The notes: generated by a model not told the origin, from the sequence alone. Positions 50,102-61,441 are shown, counted from the first letter of the stretch. The stretch is DNA of 64,000 nt from an uncultured bacterium (GCA_937862565.1 CALMFT010000013.1:1-64000), one strand, 5' to 3'. Numbers and translations: made by a program.

Positions 50102-51600
50102 TGAAGTAGATATTTTTTTAAAATTCTTTCAGTGACCAGCATTCCTGAGATCAAACACATAGGCATTCCTATTCCTGGGGTCGTGTAACCACCAGCATAG
50201 TATAAGCCTTCTACCTTCTTACTGTAATTGTCTGGTCTTCGTAATGAAGACTGGAAGAAAGTATGAGCAAGTCCGAGTGCCGTTCCTTTATAGGCATTGT
50301 AATAGGATTCAAAATCTGGTATCGAGAATGTTTGTGTAAATTCTATGCGTGAGGCAAGATCAGGAATCTTACAAGTTTTGGCGATATCTGCGATTATAGT
50401 TTCAGAATATTGTTTGATAGTTTCATCATTGTACTCGAGTCCAGGAGCAATAGGAACCAAGACAAAAAGATTTTCTTTTCATTCTGGAGCTACCTTGGGA
50501 TCAGTTTTACTCGGATTACAGATATAATAATTTGGGTCTGTTGGTCGTGAGGGTTTAGAAAAAATTTCATCAAAACCTTCTTTTCGATTCTCACTAAATA
50601 TAAGGGTATGATGCTGCAATTGAGGTAATTTACCATCTACTCCCAAATACAGTATAAATCCTGATGGGCTGATTACCTTCTTTCCCCAATAAGATTCCGG
50701 ATATGATTGATTAGTATCTTCCAAAAGTCTTGTTTCAGTATGATGCATGTCTGCATTGGAAACCACGATATCTGCCAAATAATATCCTTCTTCAGATCAT
50801 TTTTTTGTTTTTACTCCTTTTACTTTGCCGTCCTGTACTTCAATATTTGTTACTGCTGTATCAAACTCAAAAGTCACTCCAGCTTGAAGAGCAATATTAT
50901 ACAAGGCTTTACTCACTTCATAGATTCCACCCTCAGGATAAAACACTCCTTGATTGAAATCTACATGCGACATAATATTGAATAAGGCGGGAGTCTGATA
51001 GGGAGAAGTACCTAAGAAAACTGAAGGATACATAAGAATTTTTTTCAATCTTTCATCTTTTACAAATCTTGAAACGTATTTATACAGACTCGTAAAAATA
51101 TTGAGCTGCATACCTTCAATTGCTAACTGAGGAGTCAAAAAATCTCGTATACTATCAAAATTTTTGTTTACAAACTTATTCATAGCGATGTCATATTGAT
51201 GGGCGGAGGAAGCGAGATATTTGCGTAATTGCTCTCCAGCACCGGTTTCCATCGACTCGAAAACTTCCATTGCCTTGCTGATATCGCTGTACATATCTAC
51301 TTGTTGTGCGTCTTGTGCTGCGTCTTTGAAATATACTCTATAGCTTGGTGATAATTTTTGTAAGGTGAAATGATCTGAAATTTTTTCGCCAATAGCAGCA
51401 AAGAATTTTTCAAATGCATCGGGCATGAGATATCGACTTGGTCCCATATCCCATTTGTAACCTTGAGCTTCGAGAAGATTGGCACGACCTCAAGCTTTAT
51501 CGTTTTTCTCCAATACTTTTACCTCAAAACCTTTTTTAGCTAAAAGGATAGCAGTTGCTAAGCCTCAAAATCCAGCTCAGATTATTATGACTTTTTTCAC
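50092..51600 (-). CDS. crtI: Phytoene desaturase (CrtI-like)
   Basis: CrtI desaturates phytoene or diapophytoene. The 502-residue protein has the FAD-binding IIIGAGFGGLATAILLAKKG (three key glycines, two of them UGA), an EKNDKAGGRA turn, the WDMGPS segment and the C-terminal GLYYAGGYTTPGIGMPMCL bacterial-type signature. The start is GTG at 51600, giving an immediate KKVIIIG. The stop TAA lies after a UGA glycine at 50098. It is the first gene of the carotenoid group. Confidence 0.91.
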
Positions 51601-51695
51601 ACGGACTGTTAAAAAATATAAATAGGTTTATATTGAGTCTTGTGTTGTGGTATTAATATTTTTTTTAATTTCTATTAGAGTTGAGTGGAGTTTGA

Positions 51696-51912
51696 CATTA
51701 CATTAGGTTTTCTCTTACTTTTGGCATTGCCCCAAAAGTAACAAAAGGTCTAGTCAAAAACAGCATTTTGCGGTCAGCTTCTAGTGATTTTTACCTTAGA
51801 AGTTGAGACGACCCAAGGGGACCCACGTCTCAACCGATGTTGGTTAAGACTACGATGGTCGGTACTAGATTGATCATGTTGTGTTTTTGACGCCATGGAG
51901 GGAGTAGGATTT
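51696..51912. repeat. Structured interspersed repeat, copy C
   Basis: Almost identical to copy B over the first 70 bases, then divergent in the loop and identical again around GTTGAGACGACCC and the TGATCATGTTGTG end. No gene lies in the 51601-51986 gap. It is between crtI and the GNAT gene. Confidence 0.85.
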
Positions 51913-51986
51913 GATTTGTAGTATTTTTACAAAATAAAGCAGTGTTTATATTTAGACTTTATTTTAACTCTATCCTTATACATCCT

Positions 51987-52538
51987 TTAATTTCTTTTGA
52001 TCAATAATACTTTCTTTATAGTTTGAATTTTGTCTTTAGATGTTCGATCGTAGATGGATAATTCACTAAATCATTGTTTTTTATACCATGAAATAAGTTG
52101 AGGTAATTCATAATCTACATCCAACAACAATCATACTCAATGTATATTTTTAACTTGATTTATCAATGAGGATAAAAGCTCTATTCCAATTCCAAGTTTT
52201 CTAAAATTGGGTTTAATATAAAATCCTTGTATCCAAAATAATTTATAAGGATCAGATATTCAACTATCTTGAAGTAGCTGTAACAAATTCTGATAACCGA
52301 TTGTGCGCTCAATGTATTCTTTATTTAGGTTAAAATCTTTTCAGAATATGAATCATATATATTCATCATCCAATTTAACTATTGAATTTAAACATCCCAT
52401 GTGATAACAATTATCTTTCCAACTTTCTCCTCGTTCTTGCAAATTATCATTTGGATTGCCCCAAGCTTCTCTCAAGAGTTTTGCTTTGAGTTCGATATCC
52501 TTTTCGTCTTCAGGGAAAATTATTTGCTTATCTATCAT
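51987..52538 (-). CDS. GNAT-family N-acetyltransferase
   Basis: Read with UGA=Gly, the 183-residue protein has the GNAT core: LFWIQGFYIKPNFRKLGIG (acetyl-CoA motif A with RxxGxG), then ELLSSLINQVKNIHGVGLLLDVD and a SWYKKQGF segment. Several UGA codons are used. It is 1 base before the ATPase stop. Its substrate is unknown. Confidence 0.8.
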
Positions 52539-52539
52539 C

Positions 52540-54996
52540 TTACCCAGCTCCTACTCTATAGAATATCTCCTTCTCTACAAGTTCTTTTTTTCTGCCTCGT
52601 CTCAAAGCAGAAATTTCTTTGATAAGTCTTTTCTTCTCGGTCGTGTGGAAAGGCGGCGTATACGGATTGAGGATGTTGATACTGAAAGGTCTTGTTGGTT
52701 GTGTTCCCACAGAAAGCTTGATAACACCTTTAAATTTATCCATGTTTACCAAGTCGAGCTGAGTAAACTCAGGACCAAATTCTTTCTCCAAGAACTCAGC
52801 ATCGGGAGCTCCTACCTTGTAAGCCATCATCGTTCCTACGTTACCAAAGATAGCTTTACTTAGATCGATTTGCCCTCCAAGTCCTCCTTGTTTGAGCTGA
52901 TCGATATATTGATGCGCAACACAAAGACCAAGTTTATATTTTCTGGCTTCTGAAAGAATAGACTCAAATGATTTACTCACATAATTTTGAAATTCATCAA
53001 CGTATAAGAAATAAGGTTGTCTTTCTGATTCTAGCATACTTGCTCTTCTGAGTGCGGCTACTTTGATCTGCGTAGTGATGAATCTTCCCAAGAGCTGAGA
53101 GCTTTCTTCTCCAAGCAAACCTTTACTCAGATTCACGAGTACGATTTTATTTTGTTGCATAGCTTCTGAAAAATTGAAACTACTTTGAGGCTGTCCTACA
53201 ATATTTCTTACGATGCTATTGTCCGTAAATGGAGAGAACTTCGCTTGGAAATAAGGAATCATTTCTGCTTTTTCTCTGTCTCACATCGCGTTGTATGTTT
53301 TTTCTCGCCAAGCTTTTACAATTGGATTGCTGATATTTCCTACTTTAATTTTGTTGAATACTGGATCTACGAAGAGTCTTACGATCTCTGACATTGTACC
53401 TCCATCAGGTTGTTCCATGAGGCAATAACATGCATTACGGAAGTAATCCTGAATACGTGGTCCAAATACTTCGTGACCGTACATACTTACGAACATATCA
53501 ATCAAATCTGAAACCACCACATCTCTTTCTTCAGGAGTTTTTGCCTCGAGTACATTGAAAGCAAGTGGATTTTCGAAGTCGGCAACGTTGAAATAAATCA
53601 GATCATCAATTCTTTCTTTCGGGAAATAATCCAGCAAATGCTCACAAAAATCTCCATGGGGATCAATAAAAGTGAATCCTTTACCATTGATGAGATCGTC
53701 TTTTGCCATCACCAGTAAAGCAGTAGTTTTACCCGTTCCTGTTTGTCCAATACAGTAAAAATGTCTAAATCTGTCAGTGTCTGTTATTCTAATTTCCTTA
53801 TGAGCTCCTGCATAACTATTATATCCTATTAGGAGTCCTTCACTTGGTAAGTGATCTGGAGCTGGTACAATTTTGAAATTTTGCCATCTTATTCTTGGAT
53901 TTTTATTGAATTTACTATTGGGTAAATGATATAATGAGCTGAGTTCTTTGATGCTCATAAGCGTTCCTTTTGGTTTGGAAAGCGTCTTAAATCAGCTTAT
54001 ATTATTTTTTAAACTTCTATTTACGAGGCTACGAGCAAAAGTTTGGAGTTGTCATAAAGGCTTAAATTTGTAGCTATTGAGGCCTGAATAGCTATATTGA
54101 CCAAATAATCTGACCATATCTTGAGTCACTTGATTTGCTCTATCGTAAGAAGGAGAGGAGGCGAATATTTTGATTCCTACTTCAAATAATTCATCATCAA
54201 ATTTCTTATCTATATCTGAAGATTGCTGATTATTGTAATGTGATTTTTCTTCTTTTGGTGTTTCTTTATTTTCTTCTTTGGGCTTTCCTCAAGAAAGATT
54301 GGTAAATATTTCACCAAAAATTCCTAACACCCCTCCCAATATTCCTTTCCCTTTTTTCTTGCCTTTCTTTATCTCATCCAATCATTGCCTTTGCTGACGA
54401 ATAAATGACTCATCAATAGGGCTTATGATCAATTGAATAGCGAGTGTTTCATCATAGCTAATCTTACTAAATGATGATAAAATACTATCCATTGGATCTG
54501 CTTCAAATTGTTCATAGGTTTTTACTGGTAACTGAAATGGCTTACTGTAAACGATGTCACCTCAAGTTGCATATTTACCTTCCACGAGAAGTTTTGGCAT
54601 GCTTATGTGATCTACACTACAACCAGGGAAAAATGAACCTATTGATTGTTCGAGGTAACCCAAATAATCCTTGGGACATCCAATTACGAATTTGATAAGC
54701 TCTTCTTCGCCTATAAGTTCCAAACTAAAATAGGGCTGACCAAAAAGTTTGTGTTTCATGTCGTCCTGTCGCAAACTCATCATATTTTTGAGAAACTGAT
54801 TCATGAGTTCGATATTTTGTTTCATATTCTGAATGTTTGATTTTCCTTGGTCTGCTCCTGCTTCATTTTGGATTCTGATAAGTAGATATCTCATATTCTT
54901 TGCCTGATCTTCACGATGTTTTTTGCCCAACCATGAAAATACTTGTGATCAAGCATAGGCGAGTAACAATATTGAGATAAGAGCTATTCGTTCCAT
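52540..54996 (-). CDS. VirD4/TraG-like membrane ATPase
   Basis: The 818-residue protein (UGA=Gly joins what would be three pieces) has an N-terminal membrane helix and a 400-residue domain of unknown function with a Lys/Gly-rich linker. Next comes an FtsK/HerA-type ATPase: Walker A GQTGTGKTT (near 53735), Walker B YFLYVDEFQNY, and an ISALRRGRKK end. In Patescibacteria such ATPases sit with T4SS-like genes and may drive DNA or protein export, or pilus work. It follows a coiled-coil membrane gene on the same strand. Confidence 0.82.
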
Positions 54997-55033
54997 ATCA
55001 TATAATACTTAAAAGATGTTTGGTTTGCAAATA

Positions 55034-56005
55034 TTACTTCAATATTTTGTTGACAAGATTTTGATATCGTGTTTGCTTACTTTCTCCTGTGCTGACTACT
55101 GACTTACGAATAAGTGAATTTACATATTCTTTGATATCTTTTACCTGATTGAGTGATGTTTTTGTAGATTGTAATTCTTGAGTAATCTTCCAAGATACGC
55201 TTTGTAGGCCCGTAAGGCCTTGAATCTGTCCATAAGCACACAGCTCATCAAGTTCTTCTTTATCTTGCTTATCGAGCTTTTCGTTCACTCAGTCTATTAT
55301 TGTCTTTACCTTATTCATACTTGTGACCATTTGTGTGAGTTGTTTTGTGACATTTTCTAGATATCCACAGGTATACGCAGTATCTTTGTAGTCCATAAGA
55401 AGAACGCCATATTGATTTTCTATATTCTGAATATTATTGTGAGTAAAAATAAGCGCTTCCATTGAGTTATCTAGTCCTTGTAGATAGCTGCTCAAACATG
55501 TTTTGCTTTCTCCTTCTGGCAATAAAGTAATACGATTTTTAAACTTTTTTTTGGTGTCATCATATGCTCTCAAAATTCCATTGTACTCAGTTTTTATAGT
55601 GCTTATCGTATTATATCCTGAGCTTATCACATCTATACAATGACTAATCTGTCAGATTATTTTGATATCTTGTGCCTCTTTTAGTTGGCCAGAAAGCAAA
55701 GCAAGTAAACCTTTGTCCGTAGTCTTACTTACTGATTGTTGTAGGCTATTTATGCCTTCTTCAAGTTGGAGACTTTGTGTTCCCAATGAAGTATTAAGAT
55801 AATTATTGATGGCTTGAATTCCTGATTTGTAGGAATTAAATCAAGCGGTAGTGTTTCTAATTCATTGATATGAAAAAATGTTTTGTTGGCCAGAAACTTT
55901 GAGAAGTAACAAGCCTGAAAGAACAAGAACCAAAACTGAAAAAATAATCCATCAGGAAATATCTTTGGAATGAGTAGAGTTTGGCTTTCTGTAATTATTC
56001 ATCAT
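55034..56005 (-). CDS. Coiled-coil membrane-anchored protein
   Basis: The 323-residue protein has a single hydrophobic helix near residue 20 and long helical coiled-coil segments with Gln/Ser-rich surfaces (for example SLQLEEGINSLQQSVSKT). Two Cys pairs lie in the middle. It sits directly upstream of the VirD4-like gene (38 bases) and may be a structural partner. The family is not recognised. It overlaps the next gene by 11 bases. Confidence 0.6.
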
Positions 56006-56210
56006 GAGAAGAGTTTAGTAATTTACTTTGTAAAAACTCATGTAAAAGCTTAGCTTCTTCTTGCAATTTCATCAATTCATCAACATCTATAATCTGATCA
56101 GACTTGAGATACGTTGCAATGGATTGCAGACGTTCATAAGCTGTTTTGAAATCCTGGATCATTGCGTTACTATACCAAGAATAAATGCTTTTTTTGTATC
56201 TATCTTGCAA
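55995..56210 (-). CDS. xseB: Exonuclease VII small subunit-like protein
   Basis: The product of up to 71 residues (TTG start 56210, or ATG at 56162) has the XseB pattern: DFKTAYERLQSIATYL, then a SDQIIDVDELMKLQEEAKLL segment and a closing helix. XseB binds XseA to degrade single-stranded DNA. The large subunit is not next to it here. The call is by pattern of a short protein, so moderate. Confidence 0.5.
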   Translation of the reverse strand: MQDRYKKSIYSWYSNAMIQDFKTAYERLQSIATYLKSDQIIDVDELMKLQEEAKLLHEFLQSKLLNSSHDE

Positions 56211-56300
56211 TCAGATGCAATAAGATTATTTAATATCAGTAATTAAATCCATTTTTGTGATAATTTTGAATTTTATATTTTTGAATTTTTAGACATACAA

Positions 56301-57002
56301 ATGCAGTTTCCAATACATCTTTCACTCATCCCTGACGGCAATAGGACGCGAGCCCGCGCAAATAATAAATCAGTTTTTGAAGGATATCTTGAATCAGTGG
56401 ATAAGGGAGTAGAATTGATCAAATATGTATTCACAAACACACCAATAAAAATCTTATCTGGGCGATGAATGTCCACTGAAAATAGAAACAAAAGACCAGA
56501 AGCAGAACTGGACTTTTTATTTGGGATGTACAAAACTTGCGGTTCCTTACTCAATGATTTCCTCAAAGAGCAAAAGATCAATTTTCGTCGAATTGGAGAT
56601 GCTTCAAACTTACCACAGGATTTCTTAGAGTATATGGCAGATATGGTAAAAAATTTCACATTTGATACTGATAGAGTGCTAATTTTTGCTATCAACTATG
56701 GTGGCCAAAATGAAATTATCAGAGGAGTAAAAAAATATATAGAAGAGGGAAATAGCATTGAAAACCTCAGTGAAGACAATCTCGGAGAGTATATGGATCT
56801 TGGGGCGTATCCTCCTGTAGATTTGGTAATCAGAACAAAAGGAGACACTTCAAGCCGTATTAGTGGATTTATGTCCTGGTGGATAGGATATGCAGAACTC
56901 TATTTTGAAAGTAAACTCTTTCAAGATGTTCTTACTGCCGATCTTGATAAAGCTCTCGAATGGTATGGAAATGTTGCAGGAGGAAGAAACTTTGGCGCAT
57001 AA
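56301..57002 (+). CDS. uppS: cis-Prenyltransferase (UppS-like)
   Basis: The enzyme makes undecaprenyl diphosphate or a related chain as a lipid carrier. The 233-residue protein has the start IPDGNRTRARANN (substrate P-loop), a STENRNKRPEAE segment and the C-terminal VIRTKGDTSSRISGFMSWW plus GYAELYF. The usual SGE is KGD, so it is a divergent member. One UGA glycine lies in GRGMSTE. It could feed cell-wall synthesis. Confidence 0.85.
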
Positions 57003-57050
57003 AAACCCTAATATTCCAAAAACAGCACTTTATAATTTATTTTTTTGCTT

Positions 57051-57524
57051 ATGTTCTTATTGCGAGCTGGACTTATACTGGTGTATGTAGTTATTATTTT
57101 CTTACTGACTCTTACCGTAAACAAAATCAACAAAGATGCAAAAAAAGTATGGGAATCTGTTTCTGCTAACATCAATAGTTATTTCTTCGCAATCAATGCT
57201 ACTATAGCCTCACAAGATAAAAGTTCAGATAAATTTAATGATCTGATTGACGTCATCTATTCTAAGAAAAAATGGTTTATCAATAATAAAACACATAATC
57301 TGACTGATTGGTATGAGCTCTTCATCGGACTCAAAGATGATCTTCACTATCTGGGAGAATACACAGGAAGTGAGCTTGATGACCAAGAAGTAAACAAACA
57401 AACAGATAGTTTCTTTTCATTTTTGTTTAGTATTAGACCACGAAAAAGAACTCTCAAAGCAGTATTGACAGTTCTTACTTTAGGTATCGGAAGAGGCTTT
57501 ATCAACGATGAAATAAATTTATAA
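57051..57524 (+). CDS. Single-pass membrane protein
   Basis: The 157-residue protein begins with a hydrophobic helix (LLRAGLILVYVVIIFLLTLT), continues with a helical soluble domain, and ends in a glycine-containing hydrophobic segment (LTVLTLGIGRGF). It resembles LemA-like proteins in layout but lacks a recognised signature. It starts 48 bases after uppS. An ATG six bases upstream is possible. Confidence 0.55.
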   Translation: MFLLRAGLILVYVVIIFLLTLTVNKINKDAKKVWESVSANINSYFFAINATIASQDKSSDKFNDLIDVIYSKKKWFINNKTHNLTDWYELFIGLKDDLHYLGEYTGSELDDQEVNKQTDSFFSFLFSIRPRKRTLKAVLTVLTLGIGRGFINDEINL

Positions 57525-57600
57525 TCCATTTTCCGCTTCAGTTTCTGATTATTTTTTCTCTATAAATCGTTTCTATACGAGAATTATTTGAATGCAAGAA

Positions 57601-60435
57601 TTATTTCACAGGGAATAAATTACTCTTCAGTGTACCGCCATCATATTTTAAAGTACTGTAAATCATATCTCATGCCGCTACTGGAGAGAGAGTTTGTGTA
57701 AATCCGCAAGGACAACTTGTGCAATTATTGACAATATTGCTGTCGTCATCAAGCGCAACTTGCTTACTCGAAGCAATCACATGGGGACTAAGAGGAATGT
57801 TTGGTAAGCTGTCAATGTAGTCAGGAATACCATCATTATCACTATCTTCCGGTCAATCTTTTTTGTTGGGATTAGGATCACAAATGTCTCCAAATCCATC
57901 TCCGTCAGCATTTTTTTGATCTTTATTTGGGCTCGCAGGACAATTATCTTTTCCAGGATCAGGTAAAGTCGATTTGATACTACAATCAGGACTTTCACTT
58001 GTGATTATCCCAAGAGAATTTTTGATTCCATCTCCATCAATATCATCATCACAGACATCTGGAATTTTATCTTTATCCATGTCGCACTTCAGTCATTTGT
58101 TATCTTTATCAAGAAGCAGTATGCACAAATCCAAAGGATTTACCGTGATTTGACCTCCAAAACTTGCTTGTTTTCAGTCATTAAGAACGGCTACAACTCA
58201 CACTTCGTATTTTCAAGGCTTGTTGTAGATATGCTTTTGTTTCAGACCATTTCCATCACTATTTACACCTTGTCTATCCCCATAACTCCACACCAATGAC
58301 TTTATCTTATCGAGTTTATTTGGTACAAGTTCAAAACTAAAAGTATCTTTTGTAAATCCTATAAGCGGATTGATCTTGAGATTGGCGCTAAAACCATCAC
58401 TCGTGGTTTCTTGTACATCGAGCTGGATGACGTTGACCATAGTTCCTCAGCTTATAGTAGTAATAGTTTGTTTTACAATATGTACTCCTGGAATGAGATA
58501 AATATGAATCGTATTGAGAGATTTTCCATCAAATTTGGTATCATCTCCAAAATCCCAGTTTATATTTTTAATCTGAGTAAGTGTAATTCCTGTGAGTTCT
58601 GTCCTGAGCTTTACGGCATCTCCAATAAAAGGTCTAAGTTTGTCAGCTTCGAGATAGGAACTCATCTTTGATAAAAAGGTATTTGATACTACTACCACAT
58701 TGGCTTGTGAGATTGCTTTGATTTGATCGCCGCCATAACAATAGGCTTGGATAGTATGGAAACCTGGTGTAGCGAGTTCCATATTTACAGCATCTTCACC
58801 TTGTGATATGATACTCGCTTGCAGAGATTGATCTATAGACCAACCGATGGTATCACATTTTCCCTCTATGACAGGCTGAACTTTGGTACTCAAAGTATTC
58901 ATTCCCCACAATGGATTAGGAATAATCTGAAAACCTACATTATCTTTGTAGCCGCTACTTTTTACTTGGATAGTGGTATAGGCAATCGCATTTTGACAAT
59001 CTACAACTCCAATCTCATACAAACCAGCTTTGGGATATATAGTATTTACAGTTTTTCACTGCGCCGTCTGACCATTTCATAAATTCCAATAATAATCATC
59101 AACACAATCGTATCCACTATTTACTGCAGTAAGTTTTACTGGCGCAGGAGCAATTAAGCGTCCATCAGTTAAGATGTTAATCGTCAGCCCATTTCCTGTA
59201 AGTCATTGATTTTCACATCCATCTCAAAGACCATTATTGTTGAGATCAGCTTGAGAAGTATTGATTACAACCGGACAGTTGTCTCGATCACCTGGTGCAG
59301 CAAGATATTTTATGATATCCACGAATCCTCTATCGTTTATTACGCCTGGCGGATTAGGAACATTGTCACCATCTACGTCGTCATCACATACATCCCCGTA
59401 TTCGTCACCATCCAGATTGTTTTGACTAGGGTTTCGAATAACTGGACAATTGTCTTTATAGTTTACTATTCCATCTTTATCATAATCATTATCAAAATCA
59501 CACTGTACTGAATCATTGAGTGTAGATAGGTATTCTAAAAGCTGAGTACTGGTAGCCAAATCATATGATTTTACCTTATTTGCTTGTATAATATTGAGAA
59601 CTCATTCCTTCATCAATACATTCAATTCTGCTGCAGGCCATTGCCCTTCTTTCACATAATCCAAAGAAACCATGCCACAAGAACTCAGATTTCGAGTACA
59701 GTATTTGGCATACACATCAAATTCTTCTGGATTGGTGAGCAAGCATTTTTTGTTTTCACAGGTTGCTATTCCACTTCCGATAGTAGTAATATCTGTAAGT
59801 GTGAAATTTTTGTATGCTGCAGAATTTTTTGACTGCTTGCGTAACCATGTCTGCACATCTGTTCGGTTTATCGTATAGGTCGCACTTGGTTTAGTTTTTT
59901 TGATATTAAAAATAATCTGAATTATTTCGCCTTGCTTGACAAGATTTGACCCACAAAACTTTCCTGGGCAGAATGGACTTACTTCACGGGGATACCCATT
60001 GATAATACCTTTATCAGCAGCTTGTGCTACGCAATAGTAATAACTTTCATTGTTCCACACATAACTGTTCCACAATACATCATCAAAGTTATTTCCTGGA
60101 AGAGAGATAAATTTTTTCCATCGTATGGCATTATACTTATCAATTGTAGCTTGATCTGGATTGATACAGTCGTTACATTCTATCGTAGAAAGCAATCTCA
60201 CCACATCATTACGATACAGTGGCTGCTTATTTTCTAATATATTATCCGATACTCCAATGGCTTTCAGATCTTTTTTATAGCTCTCAAAATCTGCAAAAGT
60301 TTGCGGAACTTGAAACCATAATCCACCCACAATTGCTAATATTCCCAACAAACTAAAAGAAAAAACAGCTCATTGGCAGTATTTCACTGATATGAGTGTT
60401 TGTAATTTCTTAAAGATGAGAGAGTATATTTTCAT
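57601..60435 (-). CDS. Large secreted protein with thrombospondin type 3 and PKD-like repeats
   Basis: The 944-residue protein has an N-terminal membrane helix/signal (residues 20-45) and an SLH-like segment ([12 protein letters not shown]). Two blocks of thrombospondin type 3 calcium repeats follow ([36 protein letters not shown]) plus PKD-like beta domains ([14 protein letters not shown]). It is read across about ten UGA glycines, which would otherwise leave five pieces. It is probably a calcium-stiffened surface adhesin. An ATG two codons upstream (60441) is also possible. Confidence 0.82.
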
Positions 60436-60464
60436 TGTCATAACTTTCTAACAAATGAAGTGAA

Positions 60465-60866
60465 TTATTTGAGTACACATTCTAAAGCTGCATGATTGAC
60501 TTCCGAATTTTGATTGATAATCATACATACTTCGTCTCCACATTGAGCTTTGAAAAAAGTAACAGCAGCAGTATTGAGACTATAATTTTTATTGTCTGCC
60601 CCCAAAGCCATATATTTATTATTTTTTTTGTGAATAATGCCCATAATATGAGTGCGTGGCGCTTGTTGAATCAGCTTATAGATCATTGATCCATCTTTAT
60701 TGATAGCAAGTTTGAGTTTATCTCCAGGTACCAACATTGATTTTGATGCATAATTTGCAGGTACAGGATATTCCTCTTCGCTGATAGTTATCATGCAAGA
60801 ACCATCATACATTCCAGTAATCATAGTCGTAGTTTGAGTTTTTCAAAGAGTCGTGAGTGTTGGCAT
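60465..60866 (-). CDS. Hypothetical protein upstream of the TSP3 protein
   Basis: The 133-residue protein is rich in beta-strand (CMITISEEEYPVPANYASKS and LVPGDKLKLAI) and has four cysteines. There is no clear signal peptide. One UGA glycine lies near the N terminus (LTTLG). It is 29 bases upstream of the large surface protein gene on the same strand. No family is recognised. Confidence 0.55.
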
Positions 60867-61058
60867 GATTGCAAGAACAAATAAATAGATACTCTTATAA
60901 TACTGTGAGGCACTGATTTTTGCAAGCCAAGTATGTTGACAATGATCATTTTTTTGATGTATTAATCAATTTTCTTAAAGATTTCTTGAACAACTATTGA
61001 AAATGCTTTTTAAAAAGATACGCTAGTGGTACATTATTTATAATTTGTTATTTGTCTG

Positions 61059-61430
61059 ATGATTTTTAGAGGGAAAGTATTGTGGATCGGACCAAAAGAG
61101 TCTATCCAAAAGAATGACGGAACGAGTATGACTAAAATTAGTTTTGTGGTAGAAGAGCAGACTGATAGAGAGTATAAAGATACTATCTTGTTGGATATGC
61201 GAAATGATAAAGCTGAAATGTTTGCTAATACCTATAAAGAAGGTGATGTAGTGAGCGCAACATTTGGAGGTAGAGTAAGAGATTATACAAATAAAGACGG
61301 AGTTACTAAAAAAATCTGTTCATTATCTGCACTTAGAGTAGACTTAGAATCAGGTGCTTCTTCAAGCGCTGCACCAGCTCCTGCTGCTAAACCAGCTGCT
61401 GAAAGCGACGACGATGACTTACCATTCTAG
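61059..61430 (+). CDS. SSB-like OB-fold protein
   Basis: The 123-residue product has an OB-fold-like N terminus (IFRGKVLWIGPKESIQKNDG), a linker rich in Ala and Pro, and the acidic tip DDDDLPF that SSB proteins use to recruit partners. It resembles DUF3127-type single-strand binding proteins rather than the classical Ssb. It is followed by a terminator cassette. A binding role in DNA repair or uptake is inference. Confidence 0.7.
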   Translation: MIFRGKVLWIGPKESIQKNDGTSMTKISFVVEEQTDREYKDTILLDMRNDKAEMFANTYKEGDVVSATFGGRVRDYTNKDGVTKKICSLSALRVDLESGASSSAAPAPAAKPAAESDDDDLPF

Positions 61431-61441
61431 TAAGAACTCTC

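Noticed and set aside
53281-53958. A stand-alone HerA-like ATPase starting at 53958
   Set aside because: The frame is open upstream with UGA=Gly to a membrane helix and ATG at 54996, so it is the middle of one protein.
57853-59559. Several short calcium-repeat proteins
   Set aside because: They are in one frame, joined by UGA glycines, and form one secreted protein.
1411-59920. TCAGATTAT copies as parts of terminators
   Set aside because: Most copies lie singly within coding regions and have no partner or T-run. Two near-inverted pairs (49684 and 55645) are exceptions.
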